A stretch of 32,120 nt of DNA, taken from NCBI GenBank assembly GCA_900318105.1, contig ONJG01000059.1, positions 1 to 32,120 of the forward strand. Direction: 5' to 3'. A program made the translations under genes and the position numbers. This stretch comes from an uncultured Eubacteriales bacterium (GTDB lineage Bacteria > Bacillota > Clostridia > Peptostreptococcales > Anaerovoracaceae). Position 1 is the first letter of the stretch. The number at the start of each line of letters is the position of its first letter. Shown here piece by piece: positions 6,885-16,100 of the stretch. Under the pieces are notes generated by a model. That model saw nothing but the letters and a program-made list of their open reading frames with translations, made no database searches and had not been told where the DNA came from.

Positions 6885-7826
6885 TCAAAAGGTAGCTACT
6901 TCCGGCTCGCAAGGTTTACAGATATTAAGATTCTTTATATACAGCACAGGGCCCTTCTCTTTGTAGGCCTCTGCATACTCAACACGCACTTTTGCGGTGA
7001 TCTCCACCCAGTCGCCGACCTTGAGCACTGTCGCCCCCGAATAGTAAGCCAGGAGCCCGGCAAACTGAATATCCGCTTCGCAGCAGGTCATGACGTGGCG
7101 TCCGAAGGCAAACTGTCCGTCCGGAAGCTCCTCGGAGAGCGCGACCCTGCCCTTAAGCTCGAGCGTCTTGCCCTCATAATCGTCTTCGTTTTCGTTGATG
7201 TCACGGTACCACTCCGCATACCATTCATCCTCGATTTTTATCCTGGACTTGCTCATGTCGTACGGTAGCGGATCTATGATGTCATCCGGCTCGATGTCGT
7301 TCGGACCGTACTCGTAGACTATCATGTTGCGTCTGTTGGCTATCCTCACCTCTTTGTGGAAAGGCATCTTGTCAAAGCCCTTCTCGCAGCGGTTGAACAC
7401 GACCATATCCGCGGTCTGCATCTTGTTGAAGCAAAGCTGGCGCATATTCTTGTTGTACATCATAAATGTCTTGGCATCAAAAAGCGCCATCTCCTGTGCA
7501 ATCAGCCAGCCCTCTGGCATGGCAGCAAAGAACTTCTGGTTCTCCCACATGCCGTTGTACTCGACGACAACTCTGTCAAATCCGCCTTTTGCGGCTATGC
7601 TCCCGAGCTTTGGCTGATTGAGTTCTGCCTCTGATTTGATCTGCTCAACCCTGACTCCCGGACCGGCGAATTTCTCCGGCTCGTAGTCCGTCTCTCCGCG
7701 CTCGCAAATAAGCAGGAGAGTCCTGCCGTCGTTTCCGAATTCGGGGCTCTCCAGCGTATCTTTTATGAATGTTGTCTTACCGGATCCGAGAAATCCGGTG
7801 AAAAAATATACAGGTACTTCTCTCAT
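6885..7826 (-). CDS. COG0523/P47K GTPase fused to a YcgQ (TIGR03943)-like C-terminal domain
   Basis: A 313-residue protein. Residues about 1-205 are a G3E (CobW/P47K) GTPase with Walker A GFLGSGKTTF (11-20) and a weak G4 (FNRCEK, about 144-149). It lacks the CxCC metal-binding motif of its neighbour. Residues about 218-305 (LELKGRVALSEELPDGQFAFGRHVMTCCEAD, then GDWVEITAKV) resemble the C-terminal domain of the YcgQ/TIGR03943 family, where an R-x-V-x-x-C-C-x-A-D pattern is characteristic; Cys248-Cys249 may bind metal. In other Firmicutes YcgQ is encoded with a permease and COG0523 GTPases. A role in metal allocation, most likely zinc, is inferred. The start overlaps the upstream GTPase stop by four bases, so the two are translationally coupled. 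Confidence 0.82.
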   Translation of the reverse strand: MREVPVYFFTGFLGSGKTTFIKDTLESPEFGNDGRTLLLICERGETDYEPEKFAGPGVRVEQIKSEAELNQPKLGSIAAKGGFDRVVVEYNGMWENQKFFAAMPEGWLIAQEMALFDAKTFMMYNKNMRQLCFNKMQTADMVVFNRCEKGFDKMPFHKEVRIANRRNMIVYEYGPNDIEPDDIIDPLPYDMSKSRIKIEDEWYAEWYRDINENEDDYEGKTLELKGRVALSEELPDGQFAFGRHVMTCCEADIQFAGLLAYYSGATVLKVGDWVEITAKVRVEYAEAYKEKGPVLYIKNLNICKPCEPEVATF

Positions 7827-8866
7827 GACAGTTTAAATAATTCTTGCAGTTTTTCTTTATTAAGTCTGGTTCCAATCACGGCGACCATGCCCGTGGCTTC
7901 GGCCTCGGTCTCCCTGACCTCTCCTTCGCCCGGCACGTAGTCGAATTCAAGCCAGCCGCCGTCGGCGTTTTCGACGATACCTTTGGCTCTTAAGACCTCT
8001 CCGCACTCGTCGAGGCTGTCCAGTATCTCTTCGATTTCGGCTTTTGTATATTTGTTGCTCGTCTGAGCACCGATTTCATCAAAGACCTCATCGGCATCAT
8101 GTCCGTGATGATGATGGTGATGGTGGTGATGTCCGCAGCCGCATTCATCATCATGATCGTGGTCGTGATGGTGGTGGCAATGCTCGCCGTGCTCATGTTC
8201 ATGTTCGTGCTCATGGGCCTCGAGCTCCTCATACGCCTCTTCTCTCAGCTTGTCGAGCTCGGCATTGAGGGTCTTTTCCTCTTCCATAACAGCCAGCATC
8301 TTGGCTCCGTCCAGCTGATCCCAGTCAGTCGTCACGATATTCGCATCCGCATTAAGTGTTCTTATATCCTTTACGATTGCATCGAGCTCGTCTCCGCTCA
8401 TGCCCTGCTGATGCGAGAGGAATATTGTGCCGGCGTGCTCCACCTGGTTGGCGAAAAATTCGCCGAAATTATCCATGTACATCTTGTATCTCTTGGCATC
8501 CACGACCGTGGTGAACGCATTGAGCTCGATATTGTCATTGTGCAGGTCCTGCACCGCAATAATTACGTCCGAGAGTTTGCCGACTCCGGACGGCTCGATG
8601 AGTATCCTGTCGGGATTGTACTGCTCCACTACCTCATTGAGGGCTTTGCCGAAATCTCCGACCAGTGTGCAGCAGATGCATCCTGCGACCATCTCGTTTA
8701 TCTTTATGCCGGAGTCCCTCAGGAATCCCGTATCGACACCGATCTCGCCGAATTCATTTTCGATGAGCACGATGTTTTTAGTGTCGTAACCTTCTGTTAT
8801 TAGTTTCTTGATTAATGTCGTCTTTCCTGCTCCGAGAAACCCGGAGAAAATGTCTACCTTTGTCAT
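7823..8866 (-). CDS. COG0523 (CobW-type) metal GTPase with histidine-rich loop
   Basis: A 347-residue G3E-family GTPase, proposed metallochaperone. Walker A is GFLGAGKTTLI (9-19), Walker B region ENEFGEIGVD (37-45), and the family CxCC motif appears as GCICC (62-66). EPSGVG follows at 91-96. Residues about 218-256 form a loop dominated by His with Asp, Glu and two Cys (CGCG), as in zinc- or nickel-handling members such as YjiA/ZagA relatives. The usual NKxD guanine motif is replaced by SHQQ (151-154), as in some clostridial homologues. The C-terminal CobW domain covers about 268-347. Together with the overlapping downstream GTPase it forms a metal-handling pair. No Zur-type box was seen upstream, so the metal is uncertain. 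Confidence 0.88.
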   Translation of the reverse strand: MTKVDIFSGFLGAGKTTLIKKLITEGYDTKNIVLIENEFGEIGVDTGFLRDSGIKINEMVAGCICCTLVGDFGKALNEVVEQYNPDRILIEPSGVGKLSDVIIAVQDLHNDNIELNAFTTVVDAKRYKMYMDNFGEFFANQVEHAGTIFLSHQQGMSGDELDAIVKDIRTLNADANIVTTDWDQLDGAKMLAVMEEEKTLNAELDKLREEAYEELEAHEHEHEHEHGEHCHHHHDHDHDDECGCGHHHHHHHHHGHDADEVFDEIGAQTSNKYTKAEIEEILDSLDECGEVLRAKGIVENADGGWLEFDYVPGEGEVRETEAEATGMVAVIGTRLNKEKLQELFKLS

Positions 8867-8984
8867 TTCATTCCTTTCCGATTCCGTTCTGTGTCAAGGT
8901 GTCACGCCCTGTACGTTTGCTTTCCTGTGTTTACATTCCTACCTATTGTACCACCGTTTGTCAAAAGTTTAAGTGTTATTTCTG

Positions 8985-9028
8985 AGAATATTCCTTGAAT
9001 TGCTTACTTGCGGCATATAGAATATTCC
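8985..9028 (+). promoter_or_regulatory. Promoter of DMT transporter flanked by two AGAATATTCC sites
   Basis: TTGAAT (8995-9000) and TAGAAT (9018-9023) are 17 bases apart. The ten-base palindromic-core repeat AGAATATTCC occurs at 8985-8994, abutting the -35, and at 9019-9028, overlapping the -10. Repeat starts are 34 bases apart, about three helical turns, which suits a repressor. Transcription would start near 9030. Confidence 0.55.
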
Positions 9029-9068
9029 CATGAAAATTGAAATGAATGAAAGAAAAGGGGAATTTCTG

Positions 9069-9899
9069 GTGGGGCTGGCGCTCGCTCTTCGCGCGAGCTC
9101 TCTTTTATTCGCCACCATAGCCATGCAGACCATGGGTCCTTTTCTTACAATTGCCATAAGATTCACCATTGCATTCATAATAATCGCCTTTCTTTTCAGA
9201 AAGAGTCTCACAAAGGCGGACGCAAAGACCCTGCTCCATTGTGCTCTTATCGGCATGACTTTTTTCTTCGCCATGCTCTTTGAACTCATGGGGCTCAAGA
9301 CCACTCCGTCGTCGGTTACGGCGTTCCTTGAAGGAATGGTAGTGGTGCTGGTACCTGCCATTACGTGCATCATGCAAAGGAAGCTTCCGGACAGGGTTAC
9401 TGTCATCTCCGCGATTCTCGCAATCGTCGGAGTCGGTTTTCTCACGCTCAAGGGAGATAGGCTGGGCTTCACGAGCGGAGAGCTTCTGGTGCTGCTCGGG
9501 ACATTATGGTATGCGCTGTCTGTGATAGTCACCGACACCGCAGCCAAAAATGATGACCTGAGAGCAGTTGCCGTCTACCAGCTCCTTTTCGTTGCCATAT
9601 TCGCATATATCGGAGCATTTATATTCGAGGAGATTCGACTCCCCGCAAGCGGCACCGAATGGGCTGCCGTGCTGGCTCTGGCCATAATCTGCACCTGCGT
9701 GGGCTTTACCATCCAGCCATTCGGGCAGAAATATACCACTCCGGAGAGAGCCGGCATACTCGCCATAATGAACCCTCTGACAGCCGCCGTCCTCGGCGTT
9801 TTATTCCTGCATGAAAAAATGACCCCGCCCATGCTGGCAGGATCATTTCTCATTATCATTTCCATACTCGCGCCCGCTCTCGTACGCGCCCGCAAATAA
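9069..9899 (+). CDS. DMT-superfamily (EamA) transporter
   Basis: An integral membrane protein with two EamA repeats (about ten helices). Hydrophobic segments include LTIAIRFTIAFIIIAFLF, VTAFLEGMVVVLVPAITCIM, VISAILAIVGVGFLTL, SGELLVLLGTLWYALSVIV and the C-terminal LAGSFLIIISILAPALV. The conserved PxxAxxxxxxFLHEK-like segment is seen as MNPLTAAVLGVLFLHEKM. Substrate is not predictable; the family moves amino acids, purines and other metabolites. The GTG at 9069 is preferred because AAAGGGGAA lies seven bases upstream, and the apparent promoter would place the transcript start at about 9030, leaving the in-frame ATG there without a leader. From the ATG at 9030 the protein would be 289 residues, otherwise 276. 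It is a single gene with its own terminator. Confidence 0.88.
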   Translation: MGLALALRASSLLFATIAMQTMGPFLTIAIRFTIAFIIIAFLFRKSLTKADAKTLLHCALIGMTFFFAMLFELMGLKTTPSSVTAFLEGMVVVLVPAITCIMQRKLPDRVTVISAILAIVGVGFLTLKGDRLGFTSGELLVLLGTLWYALSVIVTDTAAKNDDLRAVAVYQLLFVAIFAYIGAFIFEEIRLPASGTEWAAVLALAIICTCVGFTIQPFGQKYTTPERAGILAIMNPLTAAVLGVLFLHEKMTPPMLAGSFLIIISILAPALVRARK

Positions 9900-9938
9900 G
9901 GTCATCTTGCTACGCAAGTGTTCTGCGTGGCCTTTTTT
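9900..9938 (+). terminator. Intrinsic terminator between convergent genes
   Basis: GGTCA (9900-9904) pairs with TGGCC (9928-9932), with an inner CTTGC/GCAAG stem, followed by six T (9933-9938). It ends the transporter transcript; the same hairpin may serve the convergent isomerase gene, which stops at 9971. Confidence 0.7.
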
Positions 9939-9970
9939 AATCCTGAATGCAAGTGTTTTTTTGATATTTT

Positions 9971-11161
9971 TCAGACCATTATTCTGCCCGGTGTGAGTAC
10001 GTATTTATCCAGTTCGTAGGGCGAGAATATGCCCTGGTCCGTGACCACGCCCGTTACGAGCTCGGGCGGCGTTATATCAAAGGCGGGATAGTATCCCCTG
10101 ACGTTCGGGTTGGCTGTGGGTGTGCCCATGGCCTGCAGCACTTCGTCCGGATTTCTCATCTCTATGTGAACCGTGTCTACTGTATCGTGTCCATGGTCCG
10201 GCGCTCCGCTGACGTAGTATGGTATCCCGTGGTACTTCGCAGCTATGGCTATCTGGTAAGTCCCTACCTTGTTGACCACGTGGCCGTCGCCGCAGATGAG
10301 ATCTGCCGCCGAAGTAAAGAGGTCTATTCCTTCATTCTTCATCACAGCGCCCGGCATATTGTCCGTAATTACCGTGGTATCGAAGCCCATCTCATGGCAA
10401 ACGGTGGCTGTAAGGCGTGAGCCCTGGAAAAACGGCCTGGTCTCCGGGCAGAACAATCTGATGTCCTTTTTCTGCTCCTTTGCTGCCCTTAGCATCATGC
10501 CGACTATGGTCTCGGCAAAGCACTGCGTCATCACGGCGCCGTGCGCAGGAAACATCTCTGCCAGATATCTGCCGGCCTTGGCGATCCCGCTGTATCTTTC
10601 ATTCGTCAGTTCTATTGCACATTCCTTGACTGCCTCGCTCACATCAGAGGCTCCCGATGCAAGGGCTTTCTTTGCGGCTTCGATGCAGGCGTTGTTTATC
10701 AATGTCATGCGCTTGGTCGTGGTCGGCCTCGCGGTCTGTATGGTCTGTGCAGCATCCTCGAGATATGCAATCTGCTCTGCTTCGGCTCTTCCGCTGCACT
10801 CATGCGCAGCCAGCGCCATTCCCATGGCGCATGCCAGATATGGGCCGGCGCTCTGGGTTACCATATCCTTTATGGCCTTTGCCACTTCCTGATGGCTGCT
10901 GCATTTTACCTTCTTTATCTCAATCGGATATATGCGCCGGTCGAGTATATATACTGCGCCGTCCTCATACCACGCGATATTTTCATACTGCAGCATCCAC
11001 GCCAGATCTCTGTCCTGTCTTTCCATTACTCCGCATCTACCTTTTTTCTTATATGTAGCTATCTCCTCTAACGGCCCGTACGCATCCGCTCTGCCTTCAC
11101 GCTTTGCGTTCGTCACTCGCGGGCGTACTGCGTAAAGGAATTTCATCGCCTCCGGCTTCAC
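9971..11161 (-). CDS. MtnA-like sugar-phosphate isomerase (eIF2B-alpha/MtnA superfamily)
   Basis: Member of the methylthioribose-1-phosphate isomerase/eIF2B-alpha fold. Recognisable motifs are ARPTTTKRMTLINNA, the catalytic-Cys region (VMTQC, Cys214), CPETRPFFQGSRLTA (238-251), and CGDGHVVNKVGTYQIA with the catalytic Asp (Asp292). It would convert an aldose-1-phosphate to a ketose-1-phosphate in methionine salvage or a related salvage route. The residues around the Cys (MTQC for the usual LTHC) and the RPT segment are atypical, so the exact substrate is uncertain. Read from the GTG at 11161 it overlaps the upstream ligase stop by four bases (GTGA) but has an N-terminal extension of about 55 residues. 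The ATG at 11026 gives a more typical length but a poorly spaced GGAG. No other methionine salvage gene is nearby. Confidence 0.78.
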   Translation of the reverse strand: MKPEAMKFLYAVRPRVTNAKREGRADAYGPLEEIATYKKKGRCGVMERQDRDLAWMLQYENIAWYEDGAVYILDRRIYPIEIKKVKCSSHQEVAKAIKDMVTQSAGPYLACAMGMALAAHECSGRAEAEQIAYLEDAAQTIQTARPTTTKRMTLINNACIEAAKKALASGASDVSEAVKECAIELTNERYSGIAKAGRYLAEMFPAHGAVMTQCFAETIVGMMLRAAKEQKKDIRLFCPETRPFFQGSRLTATVCHEMGFDTTVITDNMPGAVMKNEGIDLFTSAADLICGDGHVVNKVGTYQIAIAAKYHGIPYYVSGAPDHGHDTVDTVHIEMRNPDEVLQAMGTPTANPNVRGYYPAFDITPPELVTGVVTDQGIFSPYELDKYVLTPGRIMV

Positions 11162-12933
11162 TCTGTTTCATCGCTTGCCGCTCGGCGTGACAATTCCTCT
11201 TCCTCCAGCTCCCTGTAGGCGACTTTGCCGACGAGGGTTTTCGGAAGCTCCTTCCTGAATTCTATGTCATAAGGCATGGCGTATTTTGCAACATGCTTTC
11301 TTGCATAAGCCATGAGCTCTTCTTTGAGTTCTTCTGTTCCGGAAACTCCGGCTGCAGGCATCACGAACATCTTTACTTTCTGCATCTTGTAGCTGTCCGG
11401 CACGCCTATGGCGCAGCTCATCTGGACCTTGTCGTGAGCATCGAATATGTTCTCGAGCTGAGCCGGATAGATATTGTATCCGGAGGAGATAATCATCCTC
11501 TTGGCCCTTCCCTTGAAGTGTATGAAGCCCTCTTCATCCATGGTGCCAAGGTCTCCCGTATACACCCAGGTGAGTCCGTCCTCGTGCTCTCTTAAGGTCT
11601 CTGCTGTTTCTTCCGGCATGTCGAGGTAGCCCTTCATCACGGTCGGTCCCGCCAGCAGTATCTCTCCTTCTTCGTTGTATGGAAGCTCCTCCGCAGTATC
11701 CGGCTTTACTATTTTGTAATATGTATCCGGGAACGGAATGCCGATGCTGCCTTCCTTGTACATCTGAGGCGGCGTCAGGCATGATGCCGTGACGCACTCC
11801 GTGGTGCCGTAGCCCTCTCTCACCTGTATTTTTGCATTGTGGTCAAAGAGGAATTTGTCGAATTTCTTCTTGAGCTCAACTGAAAGCGAGTCTCCTCCCG
11901 AGAATACACCCTTGAGTGACGAGAGATCCGCTCCGTTCATGGACGGAAGTCTCAGCAGGGCCTCGTAGAGGGTCGGAACGCCCGCGATGAAATTGCATTT
12001 ATACTTTGTGATGAGCTTTGCGTAGCTCTTTGGTGTGAACCTCGGGACCAGCACGCAGCGTCCGCCCTGCGCCAGCATGGTGTGTATGCACACGCCGAGT
12101 CCGAAGCCGTGGAAGAGCGGCATGGCAGCGAGCATCTTGTCTCCTGCTCTGAACATCGGGTTGGCCGCTATGACCTGCTCTGAGAGCGCGTTGAAGTTTA
12201 AGTTCGTCAGAACTATGCCCTTGGTAGTTCCCGTCGTGCCTCCTGAGTAGAGTATGGCTGCCGGATCATCCGAGCTTCTCTTCACTTTGTATTCGTAGCC
12301 GCAGTGCCTGCCGAGGCCCATGAAGTCAGGCCACTGGAACACCGGTGCATCCCTCGGAATCCTCTCTATCTTCCTGCCCTCGGTCAGCATGTATCCGACC
12401 TTGATCGGCCTGGTCAGCTCATCCTTGATGCGTGCTATGATGACATTCTGCACCTTTGTATTCTTACGGATGGCCTCGATCTTGTGGTAGAACTGGTCGA
12501 GCGTTACCACCATCACCGAGCCGGACATATTGAGGTAATTCTCTATCTCCTTTTCCGCCGACAGCGGGTGTATCATATTGGCTACTGCGCCCACGAGGTT
12601 TACCGCATACAGCATGTATATGGCCTGCGGGCAATTCGGCATAGCGATGGTGACCCTGTCATCCTCTCTTATGCCGAGTACGCGAAGCGATTTCGCGCAG
12701 AGGTTGATCTGATCGACCATGTATCTGTATGTGATGTGTTTGCCCATGAAGTCGAGGGCTACGTTGAGCGGCTGCTTCTTTGCGATATCCGCTACCTTCT
12801 CGTACATCGTGCCGTCGAAATACTCAAGTGTCTCCGGGAGGTCTCCCCTGCTCTTAAACCACGGGGTTTTTACGCCCTCCGGGATGGGGAATACGATTTT
12901 TTCGCTTTCATTAAGTTTCCAGTTAAGTGACAT
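11158..12933 (-). CDS. AMP-forming acyl-CoA synthetase (FadD-like)
   Basis: A 591-residue member of the ANL adenylate-forming superfamily. Visible motifs are the P-loop SGGTTGTTKG (230-239), MPLFHGFGLG, the YGTTEC adenine-binding motif, YTGDLGTMDEEGFIHFKGRAKRMI with the hinge and catalytic Asp, SGYNIYPAQLEN, and the C-terminal catalytic lysine region PKTLVGKV. It activates a carboxylic acid, most likely a medium- or long-chain fatty acid, to acyl-AMP and then acyl-CoA. Specificity cannot be read from sequence. The start has AAAGG eleven bases upstream and a TATAAT-like element overlapping the leader. It is followed with a four-base overlap by the MtnA-like isomerase, an unusual pairing. The 173-base divergent region to the ABC gene contains a dyad (12968-12986). 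Confidence 0.9.
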   Translation of the reverse strand: MSLNWKLNESEKIVFPIPEGVKTPWFKSRGDLPETLEYFDGTMYEKVADIAKKQPLNVALDFMGKHITYRYMVDQINLCAKSLRVLGIREDDRVTIAMPNCPQAIYMLYAVNLVGAVANMIHPLSAEKEIENYLNMSGSVMVVTLDQFYHKIEAIRKNTKVQNVIIARIKDELTRPIKVGYMLTEGRKIERIPRDAPVFQWPDFMGLGRHCGYEYKVKRSSDDPAAILYSGGTTGTTKGIVLTNLNFNALSEQVIAANPMFRAGDKMLAAMPLFHGFGLGVCIHTMLAQGGRCVLVPRFTPKSYAKLITKYKCNFIAGVPTLYEALLRLPSMNGADLSSLKGVFSGGDSLSVELKKKFDKFLFDHNAKIQVREGYGTTECVTASCLTPPQMYKEGSIGIPFPDTYYKIVKPDTAEELPYNEEGEILLAGPTVMKGYLDMPEETAETLREHEDGLTWVYTGDLGTMDEEGFIHFKGRAKRMIISSGYNIYPAQLENIFDAHDKVQMSCAIGVPDSYKMQKVKMFVMPAAGVSGTEELKEELMAYARKHVAKYAMPYDIEFRKELPKTLVGKVAYRELEEEELSRRAASDETE

Positions 12934-12967
12934 TATTAATTATACCTTTCAGCTGTTGATAATTGCG

Positions 12968-12986
12968 GCAACATCCTGCATGTTGC
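12968..12986. promoter_or_regulatory. Dyad in the divergent promoter region
   Basis: GCAACAT (12968-12974) and its complement ATGTTGC (12980-12986) are separated by five bases, about 35 bases upstream of the acyl-CoA synthetase start. It is a candidate operator; no known regulator consensus was recognised. Confidence 0.35.
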
Positions 12987-13106
12987 ACTCGTACATTTTA
13001 ACATCCGTGAGCGTCCTTTGCCACCGACTTTTTGTGGTTATATATGCTAAAAAGGTGTATAATCCATTCATTCTGATAGCAATGGGTTAGACGGGACTTA
13101 TTTATC

Positions 13107-16100
13107 ATGCTGGAACTCAAAAATATCACAAAGGAATATGTGACTGGTGCAGAGACCGTGCACGCTCTCAAAGGCGTAAGTCTCGCTTTCAGGCCCAGTG
13201 AATTCGTGGCAATTCTCGGACCATCGGGTTGCGGCAAGACCACCATGCTCAACATTATGGGAGGACTTGACCAGTACACATCCGGCGACCTCGTCATAGG
13301 CGGCGTCAGTACCAAAGAGTACAAGGACGCCGATTGGGATGCCTACAGAAATGACACCATAGGCTTTGTGTTCCAGAGCTACAATCTCATATCCCACCAG
13401 AGCGTGCTGGCTAATGTGGAGCTCGCGCTGACTCTCTCCGGAGTGAGCGCAGGAGAGAGACGCAGGCGCGCTGTTGAGGCACTCGAGCAGGTGGGTCTGG
13501 GTGACCAGATTAACAAGCGGCCTGCGGAGATGTCCGGAGGACAGGTTCAGCGCGTAGCCATAGCCCGTGCTCTCATAAACGACCCGGATATCATACTCGC
13601 GGATGAGCCGACGGGTGCACTGGATACCGAGACGAGCACCCAGGTCATGGATATATTAAAAGACATATCCACCAGAAAGCTCGTCATCATGGTCACACAC
13701 AACCCCGATCTTGCAGAGCAGTATGCAAACAGAATAATCAGGCTCTCCGACGGACAGATAATAAGCGACTCAAATCCATATGTGCCGGGAGCCGCAAAGG
13801 CGGCCGCGGCGCTCGCATCCACGGGCGCTCTTTCTTCGGCAGTCAGCCGGCGTGCCAGCGGCCGCAAGAACAAATCCATGTCGATGAAGACGGCTCTTCA
13901 GCTTTCTCTCAACAACCTCATGACCAAGAAAGCCAGGACCCTCCTCACCGCGTTTGCCGGCAGCATAGGCATCATCGGAATCGCCCTCATACTCTCAGTA
14001 TCCAACGGATTTCAGAAATATATAGACAAGCTCGAGGAGGACACCCTCTCGTCCTATCCTCTCACCATACAGACTGAGACGGCGGACATGACCTCCATGA
14101 TCACTGCGTTTGCCTCCAATGTTCAGGATACCAAGGGTGCTGATTCCGGAGACAATATCCACGAGCAGCAGATCATGACCGACCTGCTCGCAAGCGTAGG
14201 TTCAAACGACCTCGCCGCCTTTAAGAAACGCATCGACTCAAACATAGGCACAGTAGGCAAATGGTTTAACGCCTATGATTATTCATACGGCCTGTCCGTC
14301 AATATCTATTCGACGGATATGAAGTACGGGCCTCTTCGCGTGAGCCCGGGCTCCATCATGCAGTCATACATGAGCGGCATGCAGCAGAGCAACTTCTCCA
14401 TGATGAACACCGACGTGTTCTTTCAGATGATGGATAACGAAAAGCTCCTCAAGACACAGTACAAGGTCCTGGCCGGCGAATGGCCGAAAAAGTACAACGA
14501 GCTCCTGCTTGTGCTCGACAGCGAGGATCAGCTCAACGACTACGTAGTCTACACTCTCGGCCTCAGGGATCCGCAGGAATTAAAGGACATGATCAGCGAC
14601 GTCATGGCAGGAAAGAAAGTCGAGAACACTAACAAGCGTCTTGAGTGGACCTATGATGACTTCCTGGGCAAGGAATTCGCCCTCGTCCACGCATGCGACA
14701 CCTACCGCCGCAACTCTTCCTATGATGTATGGGAGGATATGACGGATGATGAGGCATACATGGAAGACCTCATAAAGAAATCCGAAAAGCTTAAAATCAC
14801 CGGCATAGTCTGTGCCAAAGAAGCTTCGGGCGCCAACGCCATGGATTCGGGTATCGGCTATCTCCCCTCGCTGACCAGCCACATGATCGACTATGCCAAG
14901 GAGTCGGAAATAGTCAAGATCCAGCGCGCCCAGGACAAAGTCGATGTCTTCTCCGGCAAGACCTTCGAAGAGATACGCAACAACGAAGGCGGCGGACTCG
15001 GCTTCGAGGACATGATCAGCATCGACGAAGACAAACTCAAGTCCGCACTCGGCGGCGACATCGACCCGAACGCCGTAAAAAATGACATCGCGGATATAGC
15101 ACAGAAAGAAGTCGAGGACCTCTCTGCAAATGACTCCGCAGAGAAGATAGCAGATGATGTCAATAAAGCTCTTCTGGCAGCTTGCGAGTCCATGAACACT
15201 TATATAGTCAATCGATACAGCAAGGACCCCAAGAAATTCAAGCTCGATGACGCGCTTATAGATGAAGCCTATGCAGCCTCGCTGGATAAAGGCGGGCATG
15301 CGAAGACGGTTAATGCGCTCCTGAAAGGCTACGCGACGGGCCTGAAGAACAACGAAGCTAAATCCGAGATAATGAAGGCCCTTAAGGCGGCATCAGACCC
15401 GACGATCGAGCAAAAGCTCAAGGAAACCGCTCAGGAAGAGGCCGCAAAAGAGCTTGTAAAGAATATGCCCAGCGGCATCGAAATCAAAGAAGCCGAGGCT
15501 TTGGAAATACTCAAAAACGGGATTACGGCCAAGGAGATCATAGAAAGATCCGGCGGACTATTGCCTGAGGAACAGGCCGAGGAGATCGCAGCTCAGATTA
15601 ACGAGACAGTTGATAATTACAACAAAGCCATCGATAAAAGAATCGCTGAGGAGATGAAGAAAATGCCAAAACCGGCCGATGCTCTGAAGCAGGGACTCGA
15701 CGGCGTGGTTCAATTCATCATCAACCAGGATAAGACTCAGGAAGGCATCAAGCAGTACGGGAAGGGCATCGAAATGATGCAGGATTATCAGGTAGTCGGC
15801 CCTGCACTCGGTAAAGCCACCGAGGCGGTCGCCAGCCAGTTCAATGTCAATCCGGCAGGAATCGCGGATGCATTTACCATGAAGATGAGCGAGGATGAGA
15901 TCACAAGGCTCATCACCGCATATGTTTCCGGTGGCGAAGAAAGCAATTATGAGAGAAACCTCCGCAAGCTCGGATATGCAGATATCAACAAGCCCTATTC
16001 CATGTCGTTCTATCTGAAAGACTTCGAGTCCAAGGAGAACTTCATGAAATTCATAGACGATTACAACCAGGAGATGCAGGACAACGGCGACGATGACATG

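Noticed and set aside
8099..8220. Low-complexity repeat rich in ATG/GTG triplets as a DNA repeat or microsatellite
   Set aside because: It is the coding sequence of the histidine-rich loop of the COG0523 GTPase on the minus strand.
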